A stretch of 58,394 bases of DNA from Marinomonas foliarum (GTDB lineage Bacteria > Pseudomonadota > Gammaproteobacteria > Pseudomonadales > Marinomonadaceae), in contig NZ_QPJQ01000031.1 in assembly GCF_003337275.1 (NCBI RefSeq), forward strand, positions 1 through 58,394. Direction: 5' to 3'. Of the stretch, positions 27,053-36,289 are shown piece after piece; within the stretch, counting starts at the first letter, position 1; each line of letters starts with the position of its first letter. Position numbers and translations under genes: made by a program. The notes beneath the pieces are model-generated. The model worked only from the letters and a program-made list of their open reading frames with translations. It had not been told where the DNA came from and searched no databases.

Positions 27053-27931
27053 ATGACAGTTACCTTTCCCCAAAAAGGCCTACCTTGGCTATTGTTGTTG
27101 CCGCAGTTGTTGGTCACAGCGATTTTCTTCCTTTGGCCTGCTGAACAAGCCTTAGAGCAAGCGTTTTATCAAGAAGACGCCTTTGGCTTGAGTCGTGAAT
27201 TTATTGGTTTGGAAAATTTTATCGATTTGTTCACCGACCCTCTGTACTACCAATCTATGTTAACCACTTTGGTGTTCAGTTTTTCTGTTGCCATTGTGGG
27301 CATGTCGTTGGCGCTTTTCTTAGCTGTGATGGCGGACCGTGTGATCCGTGGCAAGCTAGCGTATCAAACCTTATTGATTTGGCCATATGCCGTCGCGCCA
27401 GTGTTGGCGGGTGTGTTGTGGTGGATTTTATTTGATCCGAGCATGGGGCCGATTGCCTTGTGGTTGAAGTCGGCCGGTGTTGACTGGAATCATTATCTTG
27501 ATGGCAACCAAGCGATGATCTTGGTGGTAATTGCTTCGACTTGGAAGCAAATCAGTTATAACTTTTTATTTTTCCTTGCGGGTTTGCAAGCCGTGCCACG
27601 CTCGCTTATTGAAGCGGCGGCGATTGATGGTGCAAGTCCGTTTAAGCGCTTTTGGACCATTGTCTTTCCGCTTTTGTCTCCGACGACGTTTTTCTTGTTA
27701 GTTGTTAACCTTGTATACGCCTTCTTTGAAACCTTCGGTGTAATCGATGCGACCACCAAAGGCGGCCCAGGACAAAGTACCACGACCTTAGTTTATAAGG
27801 TGTTTGATGACGGTTTTGTTGGTTTGGATCTGGGTGGATCGGCTGCGCAATCGGTTGTGCTCATGGCGATTGTTGGTTTGATGACCGTTATTCAGTTTCG
27901 TTTTATTGAGCGGAAGGTGCAGTACTCATGA
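27053..27931 (+). CDS. ugpA: Glycerol-3-phosphate ABC transporter permease UgpA
   Basis: Inner-membrane permease of the MalF type, 292 residues with six helices. The EAA loop reads [22 protein letters not shown], the contact site for the ATPase, and is followed by [20 protein letters not shown], typical of UgpA. The start was placed at the ATG at 27053 rather than a TTG four codons upstream. The stop overlaps the ugpE start by four bases (ATGA), so translation is coupled. Confidence 0.95.
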   Translation: MTVTFPQKGLPWLLLLPQLLVTAIFFLWPAEQALEQAFYQEDAFGLSREFIGLENFIDLFTDPLYYQSMLTTLVFSFSVAIVGMSLALFLAVMADRVIRGKLAYQTLLIWPYAVAPVLAGVLWWILFDPSMGPIALWLKSAGVDWNHYLDGNQAMILVVIASTWKQISYNFLFFLAGLQAVPRSLIEAAAIDGASPFKRFWTIVFPLLSPTTFFLLVVNLVYAFFETFGVIDATTKGGPGQSTTTLVYKVFDDGFVGLDLGGSAAQSVVLMAIVGLMTVIQFRFIERKVQYS

Positions 27932-28776
27932 TCGAAAATCGACCTTGGTTAACCTTTGCTAGCCACGCCACGTTATTGGTGGGGATCGGCTTGGTGGCAT
28001 TACCTGTTTGGATGGCTCTGGTAGCGTCGACGCATCCTGCTTCGGCATTTGGTGTCGGGCATATCCCTCTGTGGTTTGGTGATGCTGGTGTAGAAACATG
28101 GGGAACCGTGTTGTTTGAAGAGGCGGGCAACGGTGTGGACACGCCTGTCTGGTTTATGATGCTGAATTCTCTGATCATGGCACTGGGCATTACCTTCGGC
28201 AAAATCGTCATTTCTTTGTTATCGGCTTACGCCATTGTGTTTTTTCGATTCCCGTTTCGTAACTTGTGTTTTTGGATCATTTTTATGACCTTGATGCTGC
28301 CAGTTGAGGTGCGGATTGTTCCCACCTATGAAGTGGTAGCGAATCTGGATCTTCTCAATAGCTATACGGGGTTAACTCTGCCTTTGATCGCCAGCGCAAC
28401 AGCGACTTTTTTGTTTCGCCAATGCTTCTTGAGTATTCCGGGGGAGCTGGTGGAAGCCGCGCGAATAGACGGTGCTGGGCCATGGCGTTTCTTCTTTGAC
28501 ATCTTGTTGCCTCTGTCTCGAACTAATATCGCGGCCTTGTTTGTGATCTTGTTTATTTATGGTTGGAATCAATATTTATGGCCTTTGTTGATCACCACGG
28601 ACGACGCTTATTACACCTTGGTGATGAGTATTAAGCGCATGCTGTCGGTGACCGATGGTGATATCGCATGGAACCAAATTATGGCAACCACCTTATTAGC
28701 GATGTTGCCACCGGTTGCGGTGGTGATAGGCATGCAGAAGCTGTTTGTTAAAGGCTTAGTGGATTCGGAGAAGTAG
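27928..28776 (+). CDS. ugpE: Glycerol-3-phosphate ABC transporter permease UgpE
   Basis: Second permease, MalG type, 282 residues with six helices. Typical segments are [13 protein letters not shown] and the EAA loop [22 protein letters not shown], then [13 protein letters not shown]. It forms the transmembrane channel with UgpA. The four-base overlap with ugpA and the two-base gap to ugpC show a tight operon. Confidence 0.95.
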   Translation: MIENRPWLTFASHATLLVGIGLVALPVWMALVASTHPASAFGVGHIPLWFGDAGVETWGTVLFEEAGNGVDTPVWFMMLNSLIMALGITFGKIVISLLSAYAIVFFRFPFRNLCFWIIFMTLMLPVEVRIVPTYEVVANLDLLNSYTGLTLPLIASATATFLFRQCFLSIPGELVEAARIDGAGPWRFFFDILLPLSRTNIAALFVILFIYGWNQYLWPLLITTDDAYYTLVMSIKRMLSVTDGDIAWNQIMATTLLAMLPPVAVVIGMQKLFVKGLVDSEK

Positions 28777-28778
28777 TA

Positions 28779-29846
28779 ATGACGGACGTTATTTTAGAAA
28801 AAGTGGGTAAGACTTACCCTAATGGTTATCATGCCATTCCAAGCGTCGATTTAACGATTGAAGAAGGCGAATTTATTGTTCTGGTCGGCCCTTCTGGTTG
28901 TGGTAAATCCACCTTGTTGCGCATGGTGGCAGGTCTGGAAAGTATTTCTACTGGTGAACTGCGTATCCGTGGCGAGCGCATGAATGAGAAGGAACCCGCA
29001 GAGCGTGACATCGCCATGGTGTTTCAGAATTACGCCTTGTACCCGCATATGTCGGTGTACGACAACATGGCTTACGGCCTGAAAAACCGCGGCATGCCAA
29101 AGGATCAAATTGCAGAAAAAGTCAGTGATGTAGCACAGATGCTGGGCTTAACGGAATTGCTGCAACGTAAGCCGCGTCAATTGTCTGGAGGTCAGCGCCA
29201 ACGTGTTGCTATGGGGCGAGCCATGGTTCGTGACCCGAAAGTGTTCTTGTTTGATGAACCCTTGTCTAACTTGGATGCAAAATTACGTGTGCAGATGCGT
29301 GTCGAAATTCGTCAGTTGCAGCGTAAATTAGGCACCACGACCTTGTATGTGACCCATGATCAAGTTGAGGCGATGACCTTGGCAGATCGCTTGGTGGTTT
29401 TAAACAAAGGCAAGGCGGAGCAAATTGGTACGCCGATGGATTTATACAATAAACCGGCAACGCCTTTTGTGGCGGCGTTTATTGGCTCGCCATCGATGAA
29501 TTTGATCAATGCGAATTTGACTGAGCAAGGTATTAAAATTTCTGACGCCTTAACACTGCCTTTGTCCCATCAACATCGTGGAAGCATTGTTTGGGGGATT
29601 CGCCCAGAGCATCTAGAAGTGAGTGATGAGCGCAATGCCGATTTCGCTTTGCGTATCCAAGCGGTAGAATCACTGGGAGCGGAGACCTTAATTCACGGCA
29701 AAATAGAGACAGCATCAGGTGATGGAGAACCCTTGGTGGTGCGTTTGTCTGGACCGCATTTGCCGGATGTGAATAGTCTTATGTGGTTAATGGCGCCAGC
29801 ACAACACTGGCATTTGTTTGACGAGAAAACTCAACAGAGACTGTGA
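28779..29846 (+). CDS. ugpC: Glycerol-3-phosphate ABC transporter ATP-binding protein UgpC
   Basis: Cytosolic ATPase of the MalK/UgpC type, 355 residues. Walker A GPSGCGKST lies near residue 38, Q-loop VFQNYALYPHMSVYDN near 83, signature LSGGQRQRVAMGRA near 135 and Walker B VFLFDEPLSNLDAKLR near 155. The C-terminal TOBE/MalK-like domain from about residue 240 includes GIRPEHL. It energises UgpAE. Confidence 0.96.
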   Translation: MTDVILEKVGKTYPNGYHAIPSVDLTIEEGEFIVLVGPSGCGKSTLLRMVAGLESISTGELRIRGERMNEKEPAERDIAMVFQNYALYPHMSVYDNMAYGLKNRGMPKDQIAEKVSDVAQMLGLTELLQRKPRQLSGGQRQRVAMGRAMVRDPKVFLFDEPLSNLDAKLRVQMRVEIRQLQRKLGTTTLYVTHDQVEAMTLADRLVVLNKGKAEQIGTPMDLYNKPATPFVAAFIGSPSMNLINANLTEQGIKISDALTLPLSHQHRGSIVWGIRPEHLEVSDERNADFALRIQAVESLGAETLIHGKIETASGDGEPLVVRLSGPHLPDVNSLMWLMAPAQHWHLFDEKTQQRL

Positions 29847-29853
29847 GAACAAA

Positions 29854-30630
29854 ATGCAAAATAATGATGTTTCAAAAGGTTATATTTTGAAAGACAAGGT
29901 GTTGGATACAAAAGTAATGGGGCACCGTGGTGCTGCACTATTGGCACCAGAAAATACCTTGGCGTCTATCCGAGCGGCTGCTGATGTGGGTGCAACGTGG
30001 GTGGAAATCGACGTGTATTTAATTGCTGAAGGTGGCTTGGTTATTTTTCATGATGACACACTTGATCGTTGCACTGATGGTTCGGGTTTAACGCGTGATG
30101 CAAGACCAATGGATATGGCAGAATTGGACGCCGGGTCTTGGTTCTCGGACAAGTTCACTGGTGAGAAAGTGCCCACTTTATTGGAGGCATTGGAATGCGT
30201 TCAGTCGTTAAATCTGGGCCTGAATCTAGAGATTAAACACGATAGCACCGATGTAGAAAATATTGTGCCTTCTGTATTAGCTATGTTACGTGATCATTGG
30301 CAAGACAATGACAAACTGATGATTTCCAGCTTCAATCTTGCGGCGTTAGAGCTATGTTATGAGATTGATGCTCAGCGCCATCTTGCGCCCTTGTATGAAG
30401 ACATTCCTGAAAATTGGCTGGAGCAGCTTAAGGCTATTAAAGCGTACAGCTTGAATTGTGATTATTCGCGATTAACCGAAACACAAGCGCGAGCTATCAA
30501 AGCGGCAGGTTATAAGTTGCTGTGTTATACCGCCAATGACCCTAAAAAAGTGGAAGCACATTGGGAGTGGGGAATGGATGCGGTAATTACCGATGATCCG
30601 ACTCAGTTCTCATCACTGTTGGCAGAATAA
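29854..30630 (+). CDS. ugpQ: Glycerophosphodiester phosphodiesterase
   Basis: Hydrolyses glycerophosphodiesters to sn-glycerol-3-phosphate plus alcohol. The 258-residue product has the GDPD signatures MGHRGAALLAPENTLASI near residue 28, WVEIDVYL, FHDDTLDRCTDG and LNLEIKHD. No signal peptide is visible, so it acts in the cytosol on imported diesters, as UgpQ does in E. coli. The ATG at 29854 starts eight bases after the ugpC stop. An open frame reaching back into ugpC is ignored. Confidence 0.95.
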   Translation: MQNNDVSKGYILKDKVLDTKVMGHRGAALLAPENTLASIRAAADVGATWVEIDVYLIAEGGLVIFHDDTLDRCTDGSGLTRDARPMDMAELDAGSWFSDKFTGEKVPTLLEALECVQSLNLGLNLEIKHDSTDVENIVPSVLAMLRDHWQDNDKLMISSFNLAALELCYEIDAQRHLAPLYEDIPENWLEQLKAIKAYSLNCDYSRLTETQARAIKAAGYKLLCYTANDPKKVEAHWEWGMDAVITDDPTQFSSLLAE

Positions 30631-30644
30631 ATTAAGGGCGTTGT

Positions 30645-31403
30645 GTGGGATTAAATGAAAGGCAAAACCAGATATTAAACTGGGTGCAGCAAGAAGACGC
30701 CCTATTGGTTGAAGAGATGGTGGCACGCTTTAATGTGTCATCACAGACCATACGTAAAGACATTAATCAACTAGCAGAACGTCATCTTGTGCGTCGAACT
30801 CATGGTGGTATTGCGCCAGTGTCTAGTGCGGAAAATTTACCGTTCGACCATCGCCAGTTTTTGAACAGTGACGCGAAAGAGGCGATTGCCGCTGATGTTG
30901 CTCAGGTGATACCCGACGGCGCCTCCGTGTTTCTAGGGATTGGCACCACAGTGGAATATGTGGCGAAAGCCTTGGTGTCTCATCGTGACCTACAAGTATT
31001 TACCAATAATTTAACAGTGGCGAGCATCTTGGGTAATTACCCTGAGATACGAGTGCGCGTTTTGGCTGGAAAGTTACGTCATCAGCATCATGATTTAGTG
31101 GGTGAAGAAACCTTGTCTGGATTGCGACAATATTATTTTGATTACGGCGTATTAGGCTGTGGTGGTCTGGATGAAGATCAAGGAATATTGGATTTTGATC
31201 CTGAAGAAGCGGCGGTGAGCCGTGTTTTGGTCGAGCAAAGTCGTCATAGTTTGTTGGTTGCTGATCAACACAAATGGGCGCGCAAGGCCATGGCGCGAGT
31301 ACAGCCTTTTTCTGCAGTAGATTGGCTTTTTAGTGATGTACTGACAGAGTCGCAAACTCATTTACTCACCGCTCATGGTGTTCAAATTAAACTTTGTGCT
31401 TAG
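30645..31403 (+). CDS. DeoR-family transcriptional regulator (GlpR-like)
   Basis: Regulator of 252 residues. The N-terminal DeoR helix-turn-helix lies at about 4-58 (LLVEEMVARFNVSSQTIRKDI, then LVRRTHGGI). It is followed by a DeoR C-terminal sugar-phosphate sensor domain containing VFLGIGTTVEYVAKAL, FTNNLTVASIL and VADQHKWARKAM. The start is a GTG at 30645 with AAGGG at good spacing. Its place as the sixth gene of the ugp cluster suggests it represses ugpB onward, responding to glycerol-3-phosphate or a related phosphate. In E. coli ugp is instead under PhoB, so this control is a variation. Confidence 0.93.
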   Translation: MGLNERQNQILNWVQQEDALLVEEMVARFNVSSQTIRKDINQLAERHLVRRTHGGIAPVSSAENLPFDHRQFLNSDAKEAIAADVAQVIPDGASVFLGIGTTVEYVAKALVSHRDLQVFTNNLTVASILGNYPEIRVRVLAGKLRHQHHDLVGEETLSGLRQYYFDYGVLGCGGLDEDQGILDFDPEEAAVSRVLVEQSRHSLLVADQHKWARKAMARVQPFSAVDWLFSDVLTESQTHLLTAHGVQIKLCA

Positions 31404-31410
31404 GACAATT

Positions 31411-32229
31411 ATGTCGATATCTGTGCCTTCTGCGTTGTCGCTTTCTTCTTTAGAAAGCCAGATTTGCCAAAACTTACGATTTATTCTAACGGATTTTGAT
31501 GACACGCTAACATGGGAAGGCCAGTTGCCTGTGGAAACTTTACAGGCGTTGGCGCAACTTGAAGCAAAAGGCATCAAGGTGATTCCAGTGACAGGAGGTT
31601 GTGCTGGCTGGTCCGATATGATTGCTAGAGCACTGCCTGTTGATGGTGTGATTACTGAAGGTGGTGCGTGTTTTATTGGCCGAACGGCTGACCGCCATCT
31701 GACGTATTCTTTCTGGCGCGATGAGTCAGAAATGCGTGCCGAGCAAGCGGCTATTCTTGCTCAAGTGAATGAAGTGCTCACTCAGTTTCCGCGTTTACAT
31801 TTGGCAAGAGATCAGGCTTATCGTTTGACTGATGTGGCTATTGATTATGCGCAAGATGTCAAACCCGCAGCGGTGGCCGATAAAGATGCTTGTTTGGCGG
31901 CTCTCATTGAAATGGGATTAAACGCGAAAGCCAGTTCGATACATATAAACGTTTGCTCGCAAGGCTATGACAAGTTTTCAATGGCGCAGAGAGTATTGAG
32001 TAATGTGTATGGACTGAGTGATGCGCAGCAGCAAGAACAGGTGCTTTATGTTGGCGATGCGCCCAACGATGAAAGTATGTTTGCGCGCTTTCCACTGAGT
32101 GTTGGTGTTGCCAATATTGCCCAGCATTTGCCTATGATGCGCCACCGACCTCGTTATCAGACGACGCAACCGGGTGGTTTGGGTTTTGCTGAGCTGGCAG
32201 ATTTTGTATTGTCCGCTAGGCTTTCTTAA
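31411..32229 (+). CDS. HAD-IIB family phosphatase
   Basis: Cytosolic haloacid dehalogenase hydrolase of 272 residues. Motif I is LTDFDDTLTWEG with the nucleophilic aspartate near residue 29. Motif II is PVTGGCAGW and motif IV is YVGDAPNDESMF. A cap insertion of the Cof type (C2B) separates motifs II and III. Substrates of such enzymes are sugar phosphates. Linked to ugp genes it may dephosphorylate glycerol-3-phosphate or a related product, but that is inference. The start at 31411 has AGGA five bases upstream, eight bases after the regulator stop. The 3' end overlaps the convergent DUF808 gene by 14 bases. Confidence 0.9.
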   Translation: MSISVPSALSLSSLESQICQNLRFILTDFDDTLTWEGQLPVETLQALAQLEAKGIKVIPVTGGCAGWSDMIARALPVDGVITEGGACFIGRTADRHLTYSFWRDESEMRAEQAAILAQVNEVLTQFPRLHLARDQAYRLTDVAIDYAQDVKPAAVADKDACLAALIEMGLNAKASSIHINVCSQGYDKFSMAQRVLSNVYGLSDAQQQEQVLYVGDAPNDESMFARFPLSVGVANIAQHLPMMRHRPRYQTTQPGGLGFAELADFVLSARLS

Positions 32230-33136
32230 GCTGTCTTCGTTTCGATATGAGTGTGGCAATGCCGACGGCAACGCCACCGAAAATCAAGCCGACCGAGAAG
32301 CTAATGCCTGTGTTTATTAAGCTGGTCATCAACGGCAGGTGAGCAATATCACCAGAAATGGCTAGTTCAGCAAGATGATGCAAAGCTGGTAAACCATGAA
32401 CAAAAATGCCGCCGCCAACAAGGAACATGGCAATAGTTCCGACAATGGTTAGAAGCCGGATCAGCATGGGCGCGCCTTTCAATATGACTAGTCCCAGAGG
32501 TTGAACGAAGGCGTTTTTTGATTGATTAAGGTGTAGGCCAATATCGTCAAGGCGAACGATTAATCCTACCAATAAGTACACGCCCACGGTGACAGCAAAA
32601 GCAATCAGGCTCACCACTAGAGCTTGTGTTAATAAGCTTTGCTCTGCGACGGTCCCTAAAGCGATAACAATGATTTCTGCTGACAAAACGAAATCAGTTC
32701 GAATGGCGCCTTTTACTTTGCTCTTTTCTAAAGTGACTAGCTCTGCGGCGGATTTTGCTTGTTTGATATTTTGTCTAAGTGTTTCTTTTTCTTCATGGTT
32801 GTCTTTAAAGGTATGAAGGAGTTTTTCTGTGCCTTCAAAACACAGATATAATCCGCCAGCCATGAGTAATGGTTGAATGAGCCACGGAATAAAAGCACTG
32901 ATGGTCAATGCCAATGGCACTAAAATAAGTTTGTTTAAAAACGAGCCTTTGGCAACAGCCCAAACGACTGGTAATTCTCGATCGGCTTTGATGCCGGATA
33001 CTTGCTCTGCGTTTAAGGCAAGGTCATCGCCTAACACTCCTGCGGTTTTTTTCGCCGCGACTTTAGAAAAAACGGCAACATCATCTAATAAGGTGGTGAT
33101 GTCATCAAGAAGTGCCAATAAGCCTGTCATTGCCAT
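32216..33136 (-). CDS. yedI: DUF808 family membrane protein (YedI-like)
   Basis: Inner-membrane protein of 306 residues with about six to eight helices. It begins with the family signature GLLALLDDITTLLDDVAVFSKVAAKKTAGVLGDDLALNA (split across the first 45 residues). Later segments include VWAVAKGSFLNKLILVPLAL, GGLYLCFEGTEK and GAIRTDFVLSAEI. Function is unknown; E. coli YedI belongs here. It is convergent with the HAD phosphatase, sharing 14 bases. An ATG two codons in is an equally possible start. Confidence 0.92.
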   Translation of the reverse strand: MAMTGLLALLDDITTLLDDVAVFSKVAAKKTAGVLGDDLALNAEQVSGIKADRELPVVWAVAKGSFLNKLILVPLALTISAFIPWLIQPLLMAGGLYLCFEGTEKLLHTFKDNHEEKETLRQNIKQAKSAAELVTLEKSKVKGAIRTDFVLSAEIIVIALGTVAEQSLLTQALVVSLIAFAVTVGVYLLVGLIVRLDDIGLHLNQSKNAFVQPLGLVILKGAPMLIRLLTIVGTIAMFLVGGGIFVHGLPALHHLAELAISGDIAHLPLMTSLINTGISFSVGLIFGGVAVGIATLISKRRQLKKA

Positions 33137-33392
33137 GATGGTTTGCTCTAATGGTAAATAAAAAATTTACGGGTAAACACAAGGAATTAATGTACTTGGT
33201 ATAGAGTGTCGCTTTTTGAATATTATAGATAGATGTTAGTTGATTTTCATGACATTTATCGTCTACATACGTGCTATTGTTTGAGTCGTTTGTATGTTCG
33301 AGTTTTTGTTCTGTAATTTATGATGGAGTATTGTTTGGTGAGTCGGCACTCTTGGCTATCGCTCTCCTTATGGTCTTAATAAGAGGTTTTTT

Positions 33393-34577
33393 ATGACGAA
33401 CTCTTTACGCATTTGGCGTCGTATGGAGGTACCAGATCTTATTCGTGTGCATCGTTATCAGAGTTTGCCTGAACAGGGTCCTAAAGTGCTCTTTTTTAGT
33501 GGTGGCTCGGCACTCAATAAAATTAGCCGAGTTTTTAAAAAATACACACACCACTCTGTACATTTAGTGACACCGTTTGATTCTGGTGGTAGTTCCGCGC
33601 GTTTGCGTGCCGAGTTTGATATTCCTGCCGTGGGAGATTTGCGCAGTCGTTTAATGGCTTTGGCGGATGAAACCGTCATGGGGCAGCCGGAAGTGTATGC
33701 ACTATTTACTCACCGGCTTGAGCAAAACGCCGATCCTCTAGCATTAAAGTATCAACTGCAGCAGCTGGTGATGGGCGAGCATCCGCTTATCGAAACCATT
33801 CCCAATCCGATGAAAGCGTTAATCCAGAATCAACTTGCTGTCACCCAATCACACATTAATGATAGTTTTGATTTGCGTGGGGCGAGTATTGGTAATTTGA
33901 TTATGGCTGGAGGCTATTTAAGTAATCAGCACCAGTTAGATCCCATTGTTTTTTTATTCTCTCGTTTAGTTAAAGCTTTAGGTGAGGTAAAGACGACATT
34001 AAATGCTAGCCTTCATTTAGGTGTGGAGCTTGAAAATGGGGAGTATGTTCTAGGCCAACATCGGATAACGGGAAAAGAAACCGACATATTGCCCAGTCCA
34101 ATAAAGCGCATGTGGCTGAATAAAGGTTTGCGCCATGTTATGCCGACTAATCTCCATATTGCTAATGATCGTGTTGATGCAATTAAAACGGCTGATTTGA
34201 TTTGCTATCCCCCAGGCAGCTTTTATAGCAGTCTGTTAGCAAACCTTATGCCTGAAGGGGTTGGGCGCTCTATTTGTGCAAATCCTAACCCCAAAGTCTA
34301 CCTGCCTAATTTGGGCGTGGATCCCGAGCAGCAAGGTTTATCTCTGATGGAGCGTGTGACACGTTTGATATCCACCATATCGGCCGATACGAAGAATGTA
34401 GGGCCATACTCTTCATTGGATTATTTGTTATTAGACGATGTCTATGATTATGGCGAAATAGACAGTGTGTTCTTGAATGATCTGAAGGTGACTGTTATCA
34501 AAACGCCTTTGATCACCGATAAACAATACAAATACGATGAGCATTTGGTTGCTAGAGCTTTGTTATCTTTTGTATAA
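33393..34577 (+). CDS. CofD/YvcK-superfamily protein
   Basis: Cytosolic 394-residue protein of the CofD-YvcK superfamily (phospholactate transferase and UDP-sugar-binding regulators). It has the glycine-rich loop KVLFFSGGSALNKISRV near residue 30. This is followed by TPFDSGGSSARLRAEF and IPAVGDLRSRLMALAD, which closely parallel the VADDGGSSGRLR and PPGDIRNCLVALAD motifs of YvcK. The middle contains FDLRGASIGNLIMAGGY. It is longer at both ends than YvcK, matching CofD-like proteins of the so-called GAK group. F420 genes are not visible in the window. The role is unknown; it stands alone on the plus strand before the REC-CheC-like gene. Confidence 0.85.
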   Translation: MTNSLRIWRRMEVPDLIRVHRYQSLPEQGPKVLFFSGGSALNKISRVFKKYTHHSVHLVTPFDSGGSSARLRAEFDIPAVGDLRSRLMALADETVMGQPEVYALFTHRLEQNADPLALKYQLQQLVMGEHPLIETIPNPMKALIQNQLAVTQSHINDSFDLRGASIGNLIMAGGYLSNQHQLDPIVFLFSRLVKALGEVKTTLNASLHLGVELENGEYVLGQHRITGKETDILPSPIKRMWLNKGLRHVMPTNLHIANDRVDAIKTADLICYPPGSFYSSLLANLMPEGVGRSICANPNPKVYLPNLGVDPEQQGLSLMERVTRLISTISADTKNVGPYSSLDYLLLDDVYDYGEIDSVFLNDLKVTVIKTPLITDKQYKYDEHLVARALLSFV

Positions 34578-34741
34578 AGGGTCTATTCGAGCTACAAAAA
34601 AAGTATATGCTGCTCTTATGCAAAGCAGGTTTTTAGTCTAGATATATACTGATTAGATGCAAACGACCTATTTGTATTTTTAGAGCATCGTCTTTAATGT
34701 CTAACGCATTAAATATGGCACGTATCAAAAAGAGAGTAATA

Positions 34742-35764
34742 ATGAGTACACGAGTACTGATTTGTGATGATTCAAAGATTGCCCGCAAGCAATTGGCTAG
34801 AATATTGCCGACAGACTGGGATGTCGAAGTCGAGTTTGCTGAAGACGGTCAAGAGGCAATGGATATCTTGTCATCTTCAGATTTTGATATTCTGTTTTTA
34901 GACTTAAATATGCCGGTGAAAGACGGCTATGAAACGCTCGAAGCGTTACAGTCCTTTGAGCAGGCGCCAGCAGTAATAGTGGTCTCTGGTGATGTTCAGC
35001 CGAAGGCTATCCAGCGGGTAAGGGATATGGGAGCAATAGCCTTTCATAAAAAACCCGCATCCGCTGAAGAGCTGCGTAGTTTATTGATTTCGCTAAAACT
35101 TTTTTCTGTCGATAGTGATGATCTGCAGAGTAAGGTTGTTGCTGAGCAGCAGACGGCTGCAGAGCAATTTACTCTCAATGAATGCTTACAAGAAATTTCG
35201 AACATTGCTATGGGTCGTGCCGCTAGCGTATTAGCAGAAATGCTGAATGTATTTATTAAGTTACCTGTGCCGACTGTGAATATTTTGGAAGTCAGTGAAC
35301 TGCAAATGGCGTTGGACTATAGCGTTAAAAAAGACAGTTGCTCAGCAGTGTCGCAAGGTTATGTCGGCTCTGGTATTGCGTTTGAAACTCTGCTCATCTT
35401 TAGTGATTCCAGCTTTCCAAATATGGCGAAACTTTTAGGCGTGACGGATACCATTACGAGAGAGTTAGAAACAGAGCTTTTGATGGATGTCTCTTCTGTT
35501 TTGGTTGGCCCTTTTATGGCTGCCATTGGGAAGCAACTTAATATCGATTTTAGTCATAGCCATCCGCTGTTACTGGGGCAACATGTTAAAATTGCCGACT
35601 TGATTAATGAAAAGAAAGCGACGTGGAAAAGAACGTTAGCGGTTGAAATTGTCTATGAAGTGGAAAACTATCAGATTAGTTGCGATTTAATTATGCTTTT
35701 CACTGAAGATTCTGTGCCAACGCTAGAAAATTTATTGTCCTTTTTGGTTGAGGAAGACGAATGA
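34742..35764 (+). CDS. Response regulator receiver fused to a CheC/CheX-like domain
   Basis: Soluble 340-residue protein. Residues 1-120 form a receiver: ICDDSKIARKQL near the start, phosphoacceptor in LFLDLNMPVKDG near 54, conserved Thr/Ser in VVSGD and Lys in FHKKPAS. From about 145 to the end there is a CheC/CheX-type domain (LQEISNIAMGRAASVLAEML and ELETELLMDVSSVLVGPFM), the fold of CheY-P phosphatases. The CheC-type signature is only partly kept, so phosphatase activity is uncertain. The start at 34742 begins the receiver strand; the frame is open 15 codons further. It overlaps the PAS gene by four bases, so the two are a translationally coupled pair. Confidence 0.88.
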   Translation: MSTRVLICDDSKIARKQLARILPTDWDVEVEFAEDGQEAMDILSSSDFDILFLDLNMPVKDGYETLEALQSFEQAPAVIVVSGDVQPKAIQRVRDMGAIAFHKKPASAEELRSLLISLKLFSVDSDDLQSKVVAEQQTAAEQFTLNECLQEISNIAMGRAASVLAEMLNVFIKLPVPTVNILEVSELQMALDYSVKKDSCSAVSQGYVGSGIAFETLLIFSDSSFPNMAKLLGVTDTITRELETELLMDVSSVLVGPFMAAIGKQLNIDFSHSHPLLLGQHVKIADLINEKKATWKRTLAVEIVYEVENYQISCDLIMLFTEDSVPTLENLLSFLVEEDE

Positions 35765-36246
35765 GTAATGAAGCGGATGGAATGGCAGATCTTCATTGGA
35801 TGTTTGATATGCTTCATCATATTGATGTTGGGCTTGTGGTGTTGGATTCGAAGTATCGAGTAAAGCTATGGAACAACTTCATGGAAAATCATAGTGGTGT
35901 GAGTTCATCGATAGCGAAGGAGCAATCTTTGCTGACGCTTTATCCAGAATTAGATACAGGGTGGTTGCACCAGAAGTTGGATAATGTCTTTGCTTTGAAA
36001 ACGCCGATTTTTATATCTTGGGAGCAGCGACCGCATTTCTTTCCATTTAAAAGTTATCGTCCCATTACAGGTATGGCAAATAAGATGTATCAGAATGTAG
36101 CAATACGTCCAATCTCCAGTCCTGATGGGTCAATCAAGAATATATGTTTGGTTGTCTATGATGTTACAGATATCGCAACCAATAAAATGGCATTATCTGC
36201 TGCTAACCATAAATTACGACGCCTGAGCCAAGCTCTTTCTAAATAG
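35761..36246 (+). CDS. PAS-domain protein
   Basis: Soluble 161-residue protein containing essentially one PAS domain: MLHHIDVGLVVLDSKYRVKLWNN begins the fold near residue 15 and SSPDGSIKNICLVVYDVTDIA ends it. A short C-terminal helix follows. There is no output domain, so it must work through a partner, most likely the REC-CheC-like protein whose gene overlaps it (ATGA). The ligand is unknown. Confidence 0.87.
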   Translation: MSNEADGMADLHWMFDMLHHIDVGLVVLDSKYRVKLWNNFMENHSGVSSSIAKEQSLLTLYPELDTGWLHQKLDNVFALKTPIFISWEQRPHFFPFKSYRPITGMANKMYQNVAIRPISSPDGSIKNICLVVYDVTDIATNKMALSAANHKLRRLSQALSK

Positions 36247-36289
36247 TGCCTTCCTTTTGTGTGTTTTTGGAAAAGGAAGGTGTTTTCTG

